A stretch of 64,000 nt of DNA from Chloroflexota bacterium (GTDB taxonomy: Bacteria > Chloroflexota > Anaerolineae > Promineifilales > Promineifilaceae): contig JACTMP010000003.1 of NCBI GenBank assembly GCA_014584575.1, forward strand, positions 62,001 through 126,000. Reading direction: 5' to 3'. The notes beneath the pieces were generated by a model that was not told where the DNA came from, did not search any database, and saw only the letters and a list, made by a program, of their open reading frames with translations. The translations under genes were made by a program, and so were the position numbers. Positions 55,331 through 63,664 of this stretch are shown here, one piece after another. How positions within the stretch are numbered: the first letter of the stretch is position 1; every line of letters starts with the position of its first letter.

Positions 55331-57136
55331 CTAAATCCGGCCAAACTCGCGCGCCAGTTGGGCGACGGAGAGGTAAATGAAGGTGGGACGGCCGTGCGGG
55401 GTGGTCATGGGGTCCTGGCATTGTTCCAACTGCTGCACCAGGGCGGTCATTTGTGGCTGGCTTAACGATTGTCCGGGGCGGGTAGCCACGGCCGTACACA
55501 CCAGTTGCATCAGGGTCAATGGCAAATCGGCGGCGGCTGGTGGTTTGCGCTCCACGCCTGTCACCATTGCCAGCAGCAAATGGGCGGCGTCGCGGTCGGC
55601 GGCCAGTTGGGGGATGCTGCGAATCATAAAGGTTTGGGGGCCGAACGGCTCCACCTGAAAGCCAATGTCGGCCAGGGTGGGCAACTGCCGGTTCAGCCAG
55701 TCAGCCTGAGAGGGAGAGAGGGTCACGGCCGTGCCCACCGTCAACGCCTCCACCTGTACCTGCCCCGCCTGCCGCTCGGCCAGGTACCGTTCATACAGAA
55801 TGCGCTCATGCGCCGCCTGCTGGTCAATCAGAAACAAGCCTTCCGGCCCTTCGGTGATGATGTAGGCCGCGCCTACCTGCCCTACCACGCGCATTACCGG
55901 CAATTGGCTGCTGCGCGGCGGCGTCTGCCCCGCTGCCGTTTGCCCGGCGGACGGAACGATAATCTCCTCCGGCGGCCATTCCAGTTCCATTTCCGGCTGG
56001 CTGGCCTCATCGGGGCGGACAAAAGCGCGTTGATCCAGGCTGCCTTCCCACCCCGGCGTCATCGCTTCAAGCTGGCTGCCGACCTGCCAGGCGCTCATCT
56101 GGCGCACGGGCGCATCGGCCACCAACGCCTCGCGCACCACGCGCTGCACCTCGCCGAAGGGGGCCTTATCGCCGCGAAAACGCACCTCTGTTTTGGCCGG
56201 ATGCACGTTCACGTCCACCTCTTCCGGCGGCAGTGTCAGAAACAAAATCGCCAGCGGATAGCGCCCGGTGGGCAGCAGGGTGTGGTACGCCTGGATGATG
56301 GCGAAAGTAAGCTGGTTGTCTTTGACCCAACGGCCGTTGACAAACAACACCATCTGCCCCCGGTTTGACCAGTGGACGGCGGGGTTGCCGATGAAACCTG
56401 ACACGGTGACAAGGTGAGCAGGTGAAGAGGTGACATTTTCCTCTCTGCGCCTCTGCGTCTCGGCATTAATTTCGATGAGTTGGCGGGCCACGTCGGGGCC
56501 GTAGATGGCGACCAACACGTCCAGAACACTGCCGTTGCCGGTGGATTGGAAGGTGATACGGCCGTTGTGCGTCAGCCGGAAGCGAATGTGCGGGTAGGCC
56601 AGGGCGTAGCGGGTGACAAATTCATCAATCAGCCGCTTTTCGGTGGTCTCGCTTTTCAGGAATTTGAGACGGGCAGGCACATTAAAGAAGAGGTTTTCCA
56701 CGGAGATGACCGTGCCTTGTGGCGCGCCAGCCATTTCCCGGCTCACTTTTGCACCCCCATCCAGCACCAGCCGCGTGCCCGTTGTTTCCCCTTGCGCCCG
56801 CGAGATGAGCGTTACCTGGCTGACGGCGGCAATAGCGGCCAGAGCCTCGCCGCGAAAACCGAGGGTGCGAATGGCGGTCAGGTCTTCGACTGTTTGCAGT
56901 TTGGAGGTGGCGTGGCGGTGAAAGGCTATTTCAATTTCGGCAGCAGGGATGCCCTGCCCATTGTCGGCTATCTGGATGCTCTTGCGACCCCCCTCGCGGA
57001 TGTCCACATTGATGGTGGTGGCCCCGGCGTCAATGGCGTTTTCCACCAGCTCTTTGACGACGGAGGACGGCCGTTCCACCACCTCCCCCGCCGCAATTTG
57101 CGAGGCCAGCTTGTCGGGCAGGATGTGGATGGTCAT
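55331..57136 (-). CDS. mutL: DNA mismatch repair protein MutL
   Basis: A 601-residue MutL. The N-terminal GHKL ATPase has ENAIDAGAT (motif I), DNGQGIP (motif II), ATSKL and GFRGEALAAIA (motif III). The S5-like transducer follows (HPAKTEVRF), and the C-terminal dimerisation domain has DQQAAHERILYERY and TRPGQSLSQ. The QxLLxP-type endonuclease motif is not evident, so the endonuclease role is unclear. ATG 57136 is chosen because it opens with MTIHILPDK. Residues about 223-246 are an insertion encoded by an octad repeat (GGTGACAA) and a separate simple repeat (CTCTGCGCCTCTGCGTCTC), absent from the MutL fold I know. Five to six octamers lie in it. Confidence 0.92.
   Translation of the reverse strand: MTIHILPDKLASQIAAGEVVERPSSVVKELVENAIDAGATTINVDIREGGRKSIQIADNGQGIPAAEIEIAFHRHATSKLQTVEDLTAIRTLGFRGEALAAIAAVSQVTLISRAQGETTGTRLVLDGGAKVSREMAGAPQGTVISVENLFFNVPARLKFLKSETTEKRLIDEFVTRYALAYPHIRFRLTHNGRITFQSTGNGSVLDVLVAIYGPDVARQLIEINAETQRRREENVTSSPAHLVTVSGFIGNPAVHWSNRGQMVLFVNGRWVKDNQLTFAIIQAYHTLLPTGRYPLAILFLTLPPEEVDVNVHPAKTEVRFRGDKAPFGEVQRVVREALVADAPVRQMSAWQVGSQLEAMTPGWEGSLDQRAFVRPDEASQPEMELEWPPEEIIVPSAGQTAAGQTPPRSSQLPVMRVVGQVGAAYIITEGPEGLFLIDQQAAHERILYERYLAERQAGQVQVEALTVGTAVTLSPSQADWLNRQLPTLADIGFQVEPFGPQTFMIRSIPQLAADRDAAHLLLAMVTGVERKPPAAADLPLTLMQLVCTAVATRPGQSLSQPQMTALVQQLEQCQDPMTTPHGRPTFIYLSVAQLAREFGRI
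56403..56460. repeat. In-frame octad repeat inside mutL
   Basis: GGTGACAA, GGTGAGCA, GGTGAAGA and GGTGACAT are followed by CTCTCTGCGCCTCTGCGTCT. They encode a Thr/Ser/His- and Arg/Glu-rich peptide between transducer strands of MutL. Confidence 0.8.
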
Positions 57137-57144
57137 GGGGCAGA

Positions 57145-57202
57145 GGTAATTGAATAATCGGGTAACTGGGTAATTACCCAATTACTCAATTACCCAATTA
57201 CG
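57145..57202. repeat. Octad repeat fold-back GGTAATTG / CAATTACC
   Basis: GGTAATTG, AATAATCG and GGTAACTG are followed by GGTAATTACCCAATTACTC. It covers the gap between the ABC ATPase stop codon and the MutL start codon and gives the longer, non-native MutL frame. Confidence 0.85.
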
Positions 57203-58724
57203 CTTCCGAGCCGGCCATCAACAGCCCCACCCTTTCACGGGTGGCTTCTTCAATGGGCAGGTTGGCGACGATACGGCCGTCGAACATCACCACCACCCGG
57301 TCGGCCAGGCTCAACACTTCGTCCAGTTCGGCCGAAACGACGAGGACAGCCACGCCCCGGTCGCGTTGGGCCACAATTTGCTGGTGGATGAACTCAATAG
57401 AACCCACGTCAATGCCGCGTGTCGGTTGGGCGGCGATGAGCAGCTTCACCGGGCGAGAAAATTCGCGGGCGACGATCACTTTTTGTTTGTTGCCGCCGGA
57501 CAGTTTGCTGGCGTGTAAATTGGCGTTAGGCGGGCGCACGTCAAACTCCTGCACCAGCCGGTTGCCCTGCTCGTTGACCACACGCTGACGCATGATGACG
57601 CCGCTGGCAAATGGCTGCTGGTAATAATTGTTCAGCACCATGTTATCGGCCAGGGAGTAAGCCATCACCAACCCATGTTTTTCGCGGTCTTCGGGAATGT
57701 GGGCCACGCCCAGTTCGGTGATCTGGCGCGGGGTGTAGTGGGTGGCATCCACACCGGCAATGGTAAAACGGCCGTCAACCACCGACCGCAACCCCGTCAA
57801 TGCTTCCACCAATTCGCGCTGCCCATTGCCCTGCACGCCAGCCACACCCACGATCTCTCCGGCATGTACTTCCAGGTTCACGCCGCGCACGGCCGTGTGG
57901 TGGCGATCATCCCGCACCTGCAAATTTTCCACCTTCAGCACCAGATCGGCCGGTTTGGCTTCTTCTTTTTCCACCTGCAAGATGACGGTACGGCCGACCA
58001 TCATCTCCGCCAGACTGGTCTCGGTGGACTCTTCCGGCGTGGCCGTGCCCACCAACTGCCCCTGGCGCAACACGCCAATGCGGTCGGCAATCGCCAGCAC
58101 TTCCTTCAATTTATGGGTGATGAAAATAATGGACACATTTTGTTCCGTTAGATCCTTCATAATGCGGAACAGTTCGTTCGCTTCCTGAGGGGTGAGCACG
58201 GCCGTGGGTTCATCCAGGATCAAAATATCCGCCTTGCGGTACAACGCCTTGATGATCTCCACCCGCTGCTGGGTGCCGACGGGCAGGTCTTCGACGACGG
58301 CCGTGGGGTCTACCTGCAAACCATACTTTTCCGAAAGCGCCCGCACCCGCGCCTGCGCCTCGCTCCGGTTCAACACACCGCCACCTCTGGTCACTTCCGA
58401 CCCCAACATCACGTTTTCGGCCACCGTCATCACCGGCACCAGCTGGAAATGCTGATGCACCATGCCCACGCCGCGATCAATAGCGTCGCGTGGGTTTTTC
58501 AAGGCTACCTGCTCCCCCTTGATCCAGATTTCGCCTTCGTCGGGGTGATACAGGCCGTACAACATGTTCATCAGCGTACTTTTGCCGGCGCCATTCTCCC
58601 CCAACAACGCCAGAATTTCCCCCTGGTGCAGCGTCAGATTCACACGATCATTGGCCAACACGCCGGGAAAACGTTTGGTAATACCTTTAGCTTCTAAAAC
58701 AATAGGGCGATTTGTTTTGTCCAT
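57198..58724 (-). CDS. Nucleoside/BMP-type ABC transporter, double ATP-binding subunit
   Basis: A 508-residue protein with two ABC domains. The first has Walker A GENGAGKSTLM, an LPVGTQQRVEI signature variant and LILDEPTAVLTP. The second starts near residue 265 with GVQGNGQRELV, signature LSGGNKQKVIVA and a Walker B that ends AAQPTRGIDVG, where the usual Glu of the second site is replaced by Gln. One site is therefore probably non-hydrolytic, which is common in this RbsA/BMP-like class. With the two permeases and the BMP lipoprotein it forms an importer for nucleosides. Two small genes separate it from its permease. Confidence 0.9.
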   Translation of the reverse strand: MDKTNRPIVLEAKGITKRFPGVLANDRVNLTLHQGEILALLGENGAGKSTLMNMLYGLYHPDEGEIWIKGEQVALKNPRDAIDRGVGMVHQHFQLVPVMTVAENVMLGSEVTRGGGVLNRSEAQARVRALSEKYGLQVDPTAVVEDLPVGTQQRVEIIKALYRKADILILDEPTAVLTPQEANELFRIMKDLTEQNVSIIFITHKLKEVLAIADRIGVLRQGQLVGTATPEESTETSLAEMMVGRTVILQVEKEEAKPADLVLKVENLQVRDDRHHTAVRGVNLEVHAGEIVGVAGVQGNGQRELVEALTGLRSVVDGRFTIAGVDATHYTPRQITELGVAHIPEDREKHGLVMAYSLADNMVLNNYYQQPFASGVIMRQRVVNEQGNRLVQEFDVRPPNANLHASKLSGGNKQKVIVAREFSRPVKLLIAAQPTRGIDVGSIEFIHQQIVAQRDRGVAVLVVSAELDEVLSLADRVVVMFDGRIVANLPIEEATRERVGLLMAGSEA

Positions 58725-58769
58725 AATGTTTCTGTGGGGGTTGACTGTTTTTAATCAGAAATACTTTGC

Positions 58770-59015
58770 CTACGCCGACGCCATTGTTAGTTCTGGATGT
58801 GCCTCCAGTGGTTCATAGTGCAGTACAATAATCTGGTCTGGGCGCAACCCAACAGACTCATAAGTGCGCCCATCACGATCACTAAATTCAACTTCAAATG
58901 CTGCCCCCCCGGCGAGGATTTCCACCACCGTGCCAACCTGACCCCGCCATAGATTGTATTCAGGCAAATCAACGATGAGTGCCACTACGTCTAACAATTT
59001 GATAGGAATTCTCAT
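58770..59015 (-). CDS. DUF4926 small protein
   Basis: An 81-residue protein matching DUF4926 (LLDVVALIVDLPEYNLWRGQ, then VGTVVEIL and GLRPDQIIVLHY), a compact beta fold common in mobile or toxin-associated cassettes. It is closely preceded by a DUF6883 gene on the same strand, the usual neighbour. The pair lies between the permease and ATPase genes of a nucleoside transporter and interrupts that operon. No octamer occurs from 58270 to 59620. I infer a recently inserted toxin/antitoxin-like or addiction module, without direct proof. Confidence 0.8.
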   Translation of the reverse strand: MRIPIKLLDVVALIVDLPEYNLWRGQVGTVVEILAGGAAFEVEFSDRDGRTYESVGLRPDQIIVLHYEPLEAHPELTMASA

Positions 59016-59035
59016 GGTTCACCTCTCGATCTATC

Positions 59036-59368
59036 TCACAAAGGGTAACAAGAAGTCAGTCTCGGCGTGACGGAATCATGTTCAATAATCCATCCACTTC
59101 GGATTATCGCTTGCTTGTCGTGCCACTCAAGCGTAAAGTCAACAGTATAACGTTGTCCGTATCCATCGCGCCGTCCTAATGTGGCTTCATGAGTTCTAAC
59201 TGCTTGCAATAAAGCAATACGCAAATCTTCAGCGTCGTCTCTTGTCATACTCAATGCTGCCAGAAATAATCGTGCTTTATGTTTGCCCTCATCGTGTGTT
59301 GGATCGAGGCAGTAATCACGCAATTTGCGAATGTCTACAACGGCATACTCCGCATTGGGAACATTCAT
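59036..59368 (-). CDS. DUF6883 small protein
   Basis: A 110-residue protein with a DUF6883 domain (NAEYAVVDIRKLRDYCL, then HDEGKHKARLFL and LEWHDKQAIIRSGWII). The H-x-x-G-K-H-K-A-R pattern suggests a nuclease- or toxin-like active site, and in many genomes it sits next to DUF4926, as here. It ends 20 bases before the DUF4926 start codon. It begins 10 bases after the permease stop and may ride on the transporter transcript. Confidence 0.8.
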   Translation of the reverse strand: MNVPNAEYAVVDIRKLRDYCLDPTHDEGKHKARLFLAALSMTRDDAEDLRIALLQAVRTHEATLGRRDGYGQRYTVDFTLEWHDKQAIIRSGWIIEHDSVTPRLTSCYPL

Positions 59369-59377
59369 AAATGACGG

Positions 59378-60424
59378 TTACTCCGATTCATACACTTGCC
59401 CGATGGCGGCGGGGGCGCGGGAACGGCCGACAAAACCGGCCAGGACGATGATGGTGAGAATGTAGGGCAGCATCCCTAAAAATTGGTGCGGGACTTTGAG
59501 CGCGCCGGTGAATTGTAGCTGTGTTTGCAGGGCGGTGAAGAAGGCAAAGAGCAGCGCCGCGCCCCAGGAACCCAACGGCGTCCATTTGCCGAAGATCATG
59601 CAGGCCAGGGCGATGAAGCCACGGCCGTTGGTCATCCCGCGCTCAAATGACCCCACCGCCTCTAACGTCAGGTAGGCCCCGGCCAGACCGGAAAAACAAC
59701 CGGCCAGCATCACGTTGAGGTAACGGGTGCGGTGGACATTGATGCCCACCGTATCGGCGGCGCTGGGGTGTTCCCCCACCGAGCGGGTGCGCAGCCCCCA
59801 CACCGTGCGGAACAGGGCAAACTGCATCACAAATACCAGAATGATGGCCAGAAAGGTGATGGGCGCATTGGTGAACAGCACCGAACCCACCAGGGGCAGA
59901 TCGGCCAGAGGGCCGAGGCGGATGGGCTGTAATTTGCCCAATGTGGTCAGGCCGGTCTGGTAAAAGAAGCTGGTAAACCCAACTGCCAACCCATTGATCA
60001 CCGTGCCGCCGATGATTTGATCCATCTTCAAGCCCACGGACATCCAGGCCAGAAACAGCCCCATGATGGCCCCGCTGGCCACGCCAATCAGCACCGCCAG
60101 CAGCAGCACCACCGGTAAAGGAAATATCCCCAACCGGCCGATGTACACGTTGGCCAGAAAAGCCAGGAAAGCGGCCAACAGCATCTGCCCTTCAATGCCG
60201 ATGTTGATGACGCCGGAGCGTTCACCGATGAGGCCACAGAGTGCGCCCAAAATCAGGGGGGTAGATTGGCGCAGGGTGGCAGCGTACACGGCCGTTGCCT
60301 GCAATGGCTGGCGAATATAGTACCCGGCCAACAAGGCCACAATGATGACACCCAACACCATAGTGATGGTACGGCCGTCTAGCCTGACCCCCCGCTTTGC
60401 CTTTGTGGAAACCGTCGCGTTCAT
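59378..60424 (-). CDS. Nucleoside ABC transporter, permease 2
   Basis: A 348-residue membrane protein with eight to ten helices, of the BPD_transp_2 family (GVINIGIEGQMLLAAF, then GRGFIALACMIFGKWTPLGS). The EAA-like loop ALACMIFGKW contacts the ATPase. In BMP-type importers it pairs with the other permease to form the pore. A heptad fold-back (60431-60496) separates the two permease genes, an unusual place for a large hairpin within an operon. It may reduce expression of downstream genes. Confidence 0.9.
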   Translation of the reverse strand: MNATVSTKAKRGVRLDGRTITMVLGVIIVALLAGYYIRQPLQATAVYAATLRQSTPLILGALCGLIGERSGVINIGIEGQMLLAAFLAFLANVYIGRLGIFPLPVVLLLAVLIGVASGAIMGLFLAWMSVGLKMDQIIGGTVINGLAVGFTSFFYQTGLTTLGKLQPIRLGPLADLPLVGSVLFTNAPITFLAIILVFVMQFALFRTVWGLRTRSVGEHPSAADTVGINVHRTRYLNVMLAGCFSGLAGAYLTLEAVGSFERGMTNGRGFIALACMIFGKWTPLGSWGAALLFAFFTALQTQLQFTGALKVPHQFLGMLPYILTIIVLAGFVGRSRAPAAIGQVYESE

Positions 60425-60430
60425 AGTTCT

Positions 60431-60496
60431 CCGTTACCCGTAATCCGTAATCCGTTATCCGTAATCCGTAATCGGTTCACGGGTTACGGCTCACGG
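60431..60496. repeat. Heptad fold-back CCGTAAT between the two permeases
   Basis: Six CCGTAAT-like units (CCGTTAC, CCGTAAT, CCGTAAT, CCGTTAT, CCGTAAT, CCGTAAT) are followed by CGGGTTACGG and CACGG. They fill the 80-base gap between the permease genes. Confidence 0.85.
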
Positions 60497-60504
60497 ATGA
60501 CGAA

Positions 60505-61620
60505 TCATCCACCGCCCCACCCCGAACTCAACGTCACTTTGTCTTCGTCCACTGCACTCGAACCCAAAATCTTGCGCACAATCAAATCGGCGGAGACAAA
60601 AAATAGAATGAGCGCCTGAATAATGTCAATGATTTGGAAGCGCACGCCGGCGTCAAACTGCATTTGCGAGGCGCCGGCCTGCATGGCCCCCACCAGAATG
60701 GCCGCCGGGATCACCCCCAACGGATTCGTTTTGGCTAACAGGGCAATGGTGATGCCGTCAAAGCCCAGGCCGATGTTAAAACCAGGCTGGAAACGGCCGA
60801 TCACCCCCAACGTCTCAATCGAACCACCCATCCCGGCCAAAAAGCCGCTAAAGGCCATGGTCAACACAATGATGCGCGCCACTTTGATGCCCGCGTACTG
60901 CGCCGCATGGGAGTTCAAACCGGTGGTGCGGATGGCGTAGCCCATGGTGGTGTAATAGAGCAGGTAATAGGTCAACACGGCCATCAAACAGGCCAGGCCA
61001 AAACCCAGCGGATAACCGGCAATGCGGGGGATTACGGCCGTTTCCAAAACCGGCGGCGTCCGGGCGATAATGCCTTGCGCTTTCCACGGGCCGTTAGACA
61101 GATAATCGGTGATATTGATGGCAATGTAGTTGAGCATGATGGTGGTGATAACCTCATGCGCCCCGGTATACGCTTTCAACGCCCCGGCAATGGCCGCATA
61201 CGCCGCCCCCGCCAGACTGCCGCCCAACAACGCCAGCGGCAGATGAATAATCATCGGTAAACCCTCAAAAGCAAAACCAATGTAGGCGGCAATGATGGCC
61301 CCAATCAACAGTTGTCCTTGCCCACCGATATTGAACAGGCCCGCCTTAAAGGCAAAAGCCACCGCCAACCCCCCTAAAATGAGCGGCGTCGCCTTTTCCA
61401 GGGTACGGGCAAAACTGGCCGCGTTGCCAAAGGCGCCCTTGGCCAAAGCCGCATACGCTTCCAACGGTTTGGCGCCAGAAATTAGCAAAATGATGGCGCC
61501 GATCAACAACGCCAGCAAAACCGAAACCAGCGGTACACTGAGCGCCTTCCACATACGCCGCCCGATGATTAAAAGCTGATTGTCTGAAAGTTGTTTTCCT
61601 GGTTGGGCTGAAGCGGTCAT
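60505..61620 (-). CDS. Nucleoside ABC transporter, permease 1
   Basis: A 371-residue permease of the same family with about nine helices, including FNIGGQGQLLIGAI and the coupling loop FDGITIALLAKTNPLG. The N-terminal 20 residues (MTASAQPGKQLSDNQLLII) are cytoplasmic. It lies between the substrate-binding lipoprotein gene and permease 2 in the order typical for BMP/NupPQO transporters. A GC-rich hairpin (61661-61698) upstream may attenuate transcription so that the lipoprotein is made in excess. Confidence 0.9.
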   Translation of the reverse strand: MTASAQPGKQLSDNQLLIIGRRMWKALSVPLVSVLLALLIGAIILLISGAKPLEAYAALAKGAFGNAASFARTLEKATPLILGGLAVAFAFKAGLFNIGGQGQLLIGAIIAAYIGFAFEGLPMIIHLPLALLGGSLAGAAYAAIAGALKAYTGAHEVITTIMLNYIAINITDYLSNGPWKAQGIIARTPPVLETAVIPRIAGYPLGFGLACLMAVLTYYLLYYTTMGYAIRTTGLNSHAAQYAGIKVARIIVLTMAFSGFLAGMGGSIETLGVIGRFQPGFNIGLGFDGITIALLAKTNPLGVIPAAILVGAMQAGASQMQFDAGVRFQIIDIIQALILFFVSADLIVRKILGSSAVDEDKVTLSSGWGGG

Positions 61621-61660
61621 AACCAGAACCTTTTTGGGGGTGAAAGGTAAAACCTAAACA

Positions 61661-61698
61661 AGAACGCGCGACACGCCGGGTGGCGTATCGCGCGTTCT
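61661..61698. terminator. Hairpin before permease 1
   Basis: AGAACGCGCGACACGCC and GGCGTATCGCGCGTTCT pair with one mismatch around GGGT, in the leader of permease 1. It is a possible attenuator of the transporter operon. Confidence 0.6.
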
Positions 61699-61742
61699 GC
61701 ATCATCATAAACCAAGTGGGTGATTGGTCATCTAGTTGGCGA

Positions 61743-61773
61743 GATTGGTTCAATCTTTAAGATTGAACCAATC
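61743..61773. terminator. Perfect hairpin after the BMP lipoprotein gene
   Basis: GATTGGTTCAATCTT and AAGATTGAACCAATC pair exactly around one T, 17 bases after the stop of the lipoprotein gene (minus strand). It is likely a partial terminator that lets permease genes be made at lower level. Confidence 0.7.
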
Positions 61774-61789
61774 CACAAACTGCAAAATT

Positions 61790-62920
61790 TTAGGGATTGT
61801 ACCCGGTGGGGATGGAGCCATCCTTCAAACCGGCGTCAATCTCTGCCAGGCGAGCCTGCATCTCATCCGTAACCACTGTCCCGGCAAAGTCATGGAAGGG
61901 GGCCAGACCGCCATCGCCAAAGTGATTGCCTTCCGGCGCAGTGCCTTCGTTAGCTGCTTTGATCATGTCAAATACGGCATCTGTGATCAACTTGACGGCG
62001 CTGGAAACCAGGCAAGGATGGGCTTCCGGTACCGTTTCCCACTGGTCGGTGTCTACGCCGATGCAGTAAGCGCCAGAAACGCCGGCTACTTCAATCAGAG
62101 CGCCGTTACCGGTCTTGCCGCCAGCGCCAAACACCACATCTGCGCCCTGGTCAACGGCCTGCCGCGCCGTGCTGGCGCCCCATTCGGGATCGGTAAAGGC
62201 CACATCCAGACCACCGGGATGGTAGGTGGAGATCAGGTTGATGTCCGGGTTGATATAGCGCGCGCCGTTTTCATACCCTTCTTTGAAGGCCACCACCGGC
62301 GGTATCAGGTCGGTGCCTAACACGGCGGCGACCGTGCCAGATTCGGTCAGCATCGCCGCCAGCGCCCCTGCCAGGAAACCGGCTTTGTCTTCAGGGAAGA
62401 GGATACCGGTGAAGTTAGCGGTTTCAAAGCCCTGGAACTGGTCTACGCCAATGAAGTGGATGTCGGGATATTGAGCAGCCGCTTCCAATGTGGCGTCACC
62501 CATGGCAAAACCAACGGTGACGATGATGTCGTAACCATTATTGGCAAAGAGGCCAATGTTGGTGGCGTAATCTTTGGCGTCCTGGGTTTCGATGTAATCA
62601 ATTTTAGCGCCTAATTCCGCTTCGGCGCGCACAACGCCTTCCCAGGCAGACTGGTTGAAGGATTTGTCATCAATTTCACCTACGTCGGTGATCAGACCCA
62701 CACACAAAACATCGGGGCTGGCACAATCAGAAGCGGCTTCTTCTTCCATCGGTTCTTCAGCAGGCGCTTCTTCTTCCATTGGTTCTTCGGCCGGTTCTTC
62801 GGCAGCTTCTGTCGTCTCGGTTTCTGCTTCTGGTTCGTCGCCGCCGCTGGTGCCGCCACAGGCGGCCAACAACATGGCAAACAATAACAATAAGGTTAAC
62901 CACAAACTTGTCTTTCGCAT
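61790..62920 (-). CDS. BMP-family substrate-binding lipoprotein
   Basis: A 376-residue lipoprotein. The lipobox LLAACGG puts Cys at about residue 21, followed by an acidic linker of about 45 residues rich in EEPAEEPMEEE repeats. The BMP fold then follows (LCVGLITDVGEIDDKSFNQS, later KTGNGALIEVAGVSGAYCIG). The family binds purine nucleosides, autoinducers or similar ligands for import. It is the first gene of the transporter operon and has a TTGCGA-17-TATAAT promoter, suggesting strong expression. The neighbouring purine genes (PurN, PurM) fit a nucleoside role. It has no octamer. Confidence 0.92.
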   Translation of the reverse strand: MRKTSLWLTLLLLFAMLLAACGGTSGGDEPEAETETTEAAEEPAEEPMEEEAPAEEPMEEEAASDCASPDVLCVGLITDVGEIDDKSFNQSAWEGVVRAEAELGAKIDYIETQDAKDYATNIGLFANNGYDIIVTVGFAMGDATLEAAAQYPDIHFIGVDQFQGFETANFTGILFPEDKAGFLAGALAAMLTESGTVAAVLGTDLIPPVVAFKEGYENGARYINPDINLISTYHPGGLDVAFTDPEWGASTARQAVDQGADVVFGAGGKTGNGALIEVAGVSGAYCIGVDTDQWETVPEAHPCLVSSAVKLITDAVFDMIKAANEGTAPEGNHFGDGGLAPFHDFAGTVVTDEMQARLAEIDAGLKDGSIPTGYNP

Positions 62921-62944
62921 TTTTCTCTCTCCTTTTGATTATGC

Positions 62945-62965
62945 TATCCTGTCGGGGAGACAGGA
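62945..62965 (-). other. Leader hairpin between promoter and BMP start codon
   Basis: ATCCTGTC and GACAGGAT pair exactly around five bases in the 5' leader, 15-20 bases upstream of the GGAGAGA ribosome-binding site. It is a possible regulator-binding site or RNA stabiliser. It does not resemble a purine riboswitch. Confidence 0.45.
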
Positions 62966-62983
62966 TTCAGTAAAAGTAGCCCG

Positions 62984-63012
62984 ATTATAGTTTGCCTCGC
63001 ACGTTATCGCAA
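62984..63012 (-). promoter_or_regulatory. Promoter of the BMP transporter operon
   Basis: On the minus strand TTGCGA (63012-63007) and TATAAT (62989-62984) are spaced by 17 bases, about 65 bases upstream of the lipoprotein start codon. Confidence 0.65.
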
Positions 63013-63020
63013 AAAGCGAG

Positions 63021-63060
63021 AGTGGCAGGTGGCAGGTGGCAGGTTGCAGGTTGTAAGTGG
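63021..63060. repeat. Heptad repeat array TGGCAGG x3-5
   Basis: AGTGGCA, GGTGGCA, GGTGGCA, GGTTGCA and GGTTGTA run at a strict seven-base period up to the last base before the PurN stop codon. It is the longest tandem of this unit in the window and has no return arm. Confidence 0.8.
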
Positions 63061-63663
63061 CTAGCGGCGGGCACAGTGCAGGCGAATGGCTTCTACGATA
63101 AGACGATGTTCGGCCGTGTGCATACGGGTTTCAAATTGTTCTAAGGTGTCTTGAGGATATATGGGCACTTCGGCCTGGGCGATGACCGGCCCGGCGTCCA
63201 CTTCGGGGATGGTCAGGTGTACCATGCAGCCGCTGTGGCTGATTTCGCCACGCTGGTACGCTTCGTAGGCGCGTTCAATGGCGTGGGTACCGGCAAATTG
63301 ACCGGGCAGGGCGGGGTGCAGATTGATGACGCGGTTGGGGAACTGGTTCAGGAACTCCGCACCGAGCACGTGCATCCAACCGGCCAGGACGAGCAGATCG
63401 GGGTGCAACGGCCGTACCCGTTCCGCCAGATCCGCCTCATATTCCGCCCGGCTTTTCCCGGCATCACGGTATGGCTTCAGCGGGTGATACAGGGTCGGAA
63501 TCCCGTTTTCCTGCGCCCGCACCAACCCATACGCCTCCTTGCGGTTAGACACCACCAGGGCAATGTTCGCATCCAACTGCCCGGCCTGAACGGCGTCAAT
63601 AATCGCCTGCAAATTGCTGCCGGAACCGGAGATGAAGATGATGATGTTTGGTTTGTGGCTCAT
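63061..63663 (-). CDS. purN: Phosphoribosylglycinamide formyltransferase
   Basis: A 200-residue PurN, which transfers the formyl group of 10-formyl-tetrahydrofolate to GAR in purine synthesis. The N-terminal SGSGSNLQAIIDA binds phosphate. LAGWMHVLGAEFL, then RVINLHPALPGQFAGTHA contain the catalytic Asn-His region, and HLTIPEVDAGPVIAQAEV gives the catalytic Asp. Length and motifs are normal. It lies downstream of PurM on the minus strand after a heptad fold-back, and the two are functional neighbours (steps 5 and 3 of the pathway). Confidence 0.95.
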   Translation of the reverse strand: MSHKPNIIIFISGSGSNLQAIIDAVQAGQLDANIALVVSNRKEAYGLVRAQENGIPTLYHPLKPYRDAGKSRAEYEADLAERVRPLHPDLLVLAGWMHVLGAEFLNQFPNRVINLHPALPGQFAGTHAIERAYEAYQRGEISHSGCMVHLTIPEVDAGPVIAQAEVPIYPQDTLEQFETRMHTAEHRLIVEAIRLHCARR

Positions 63664-63664
63664 A

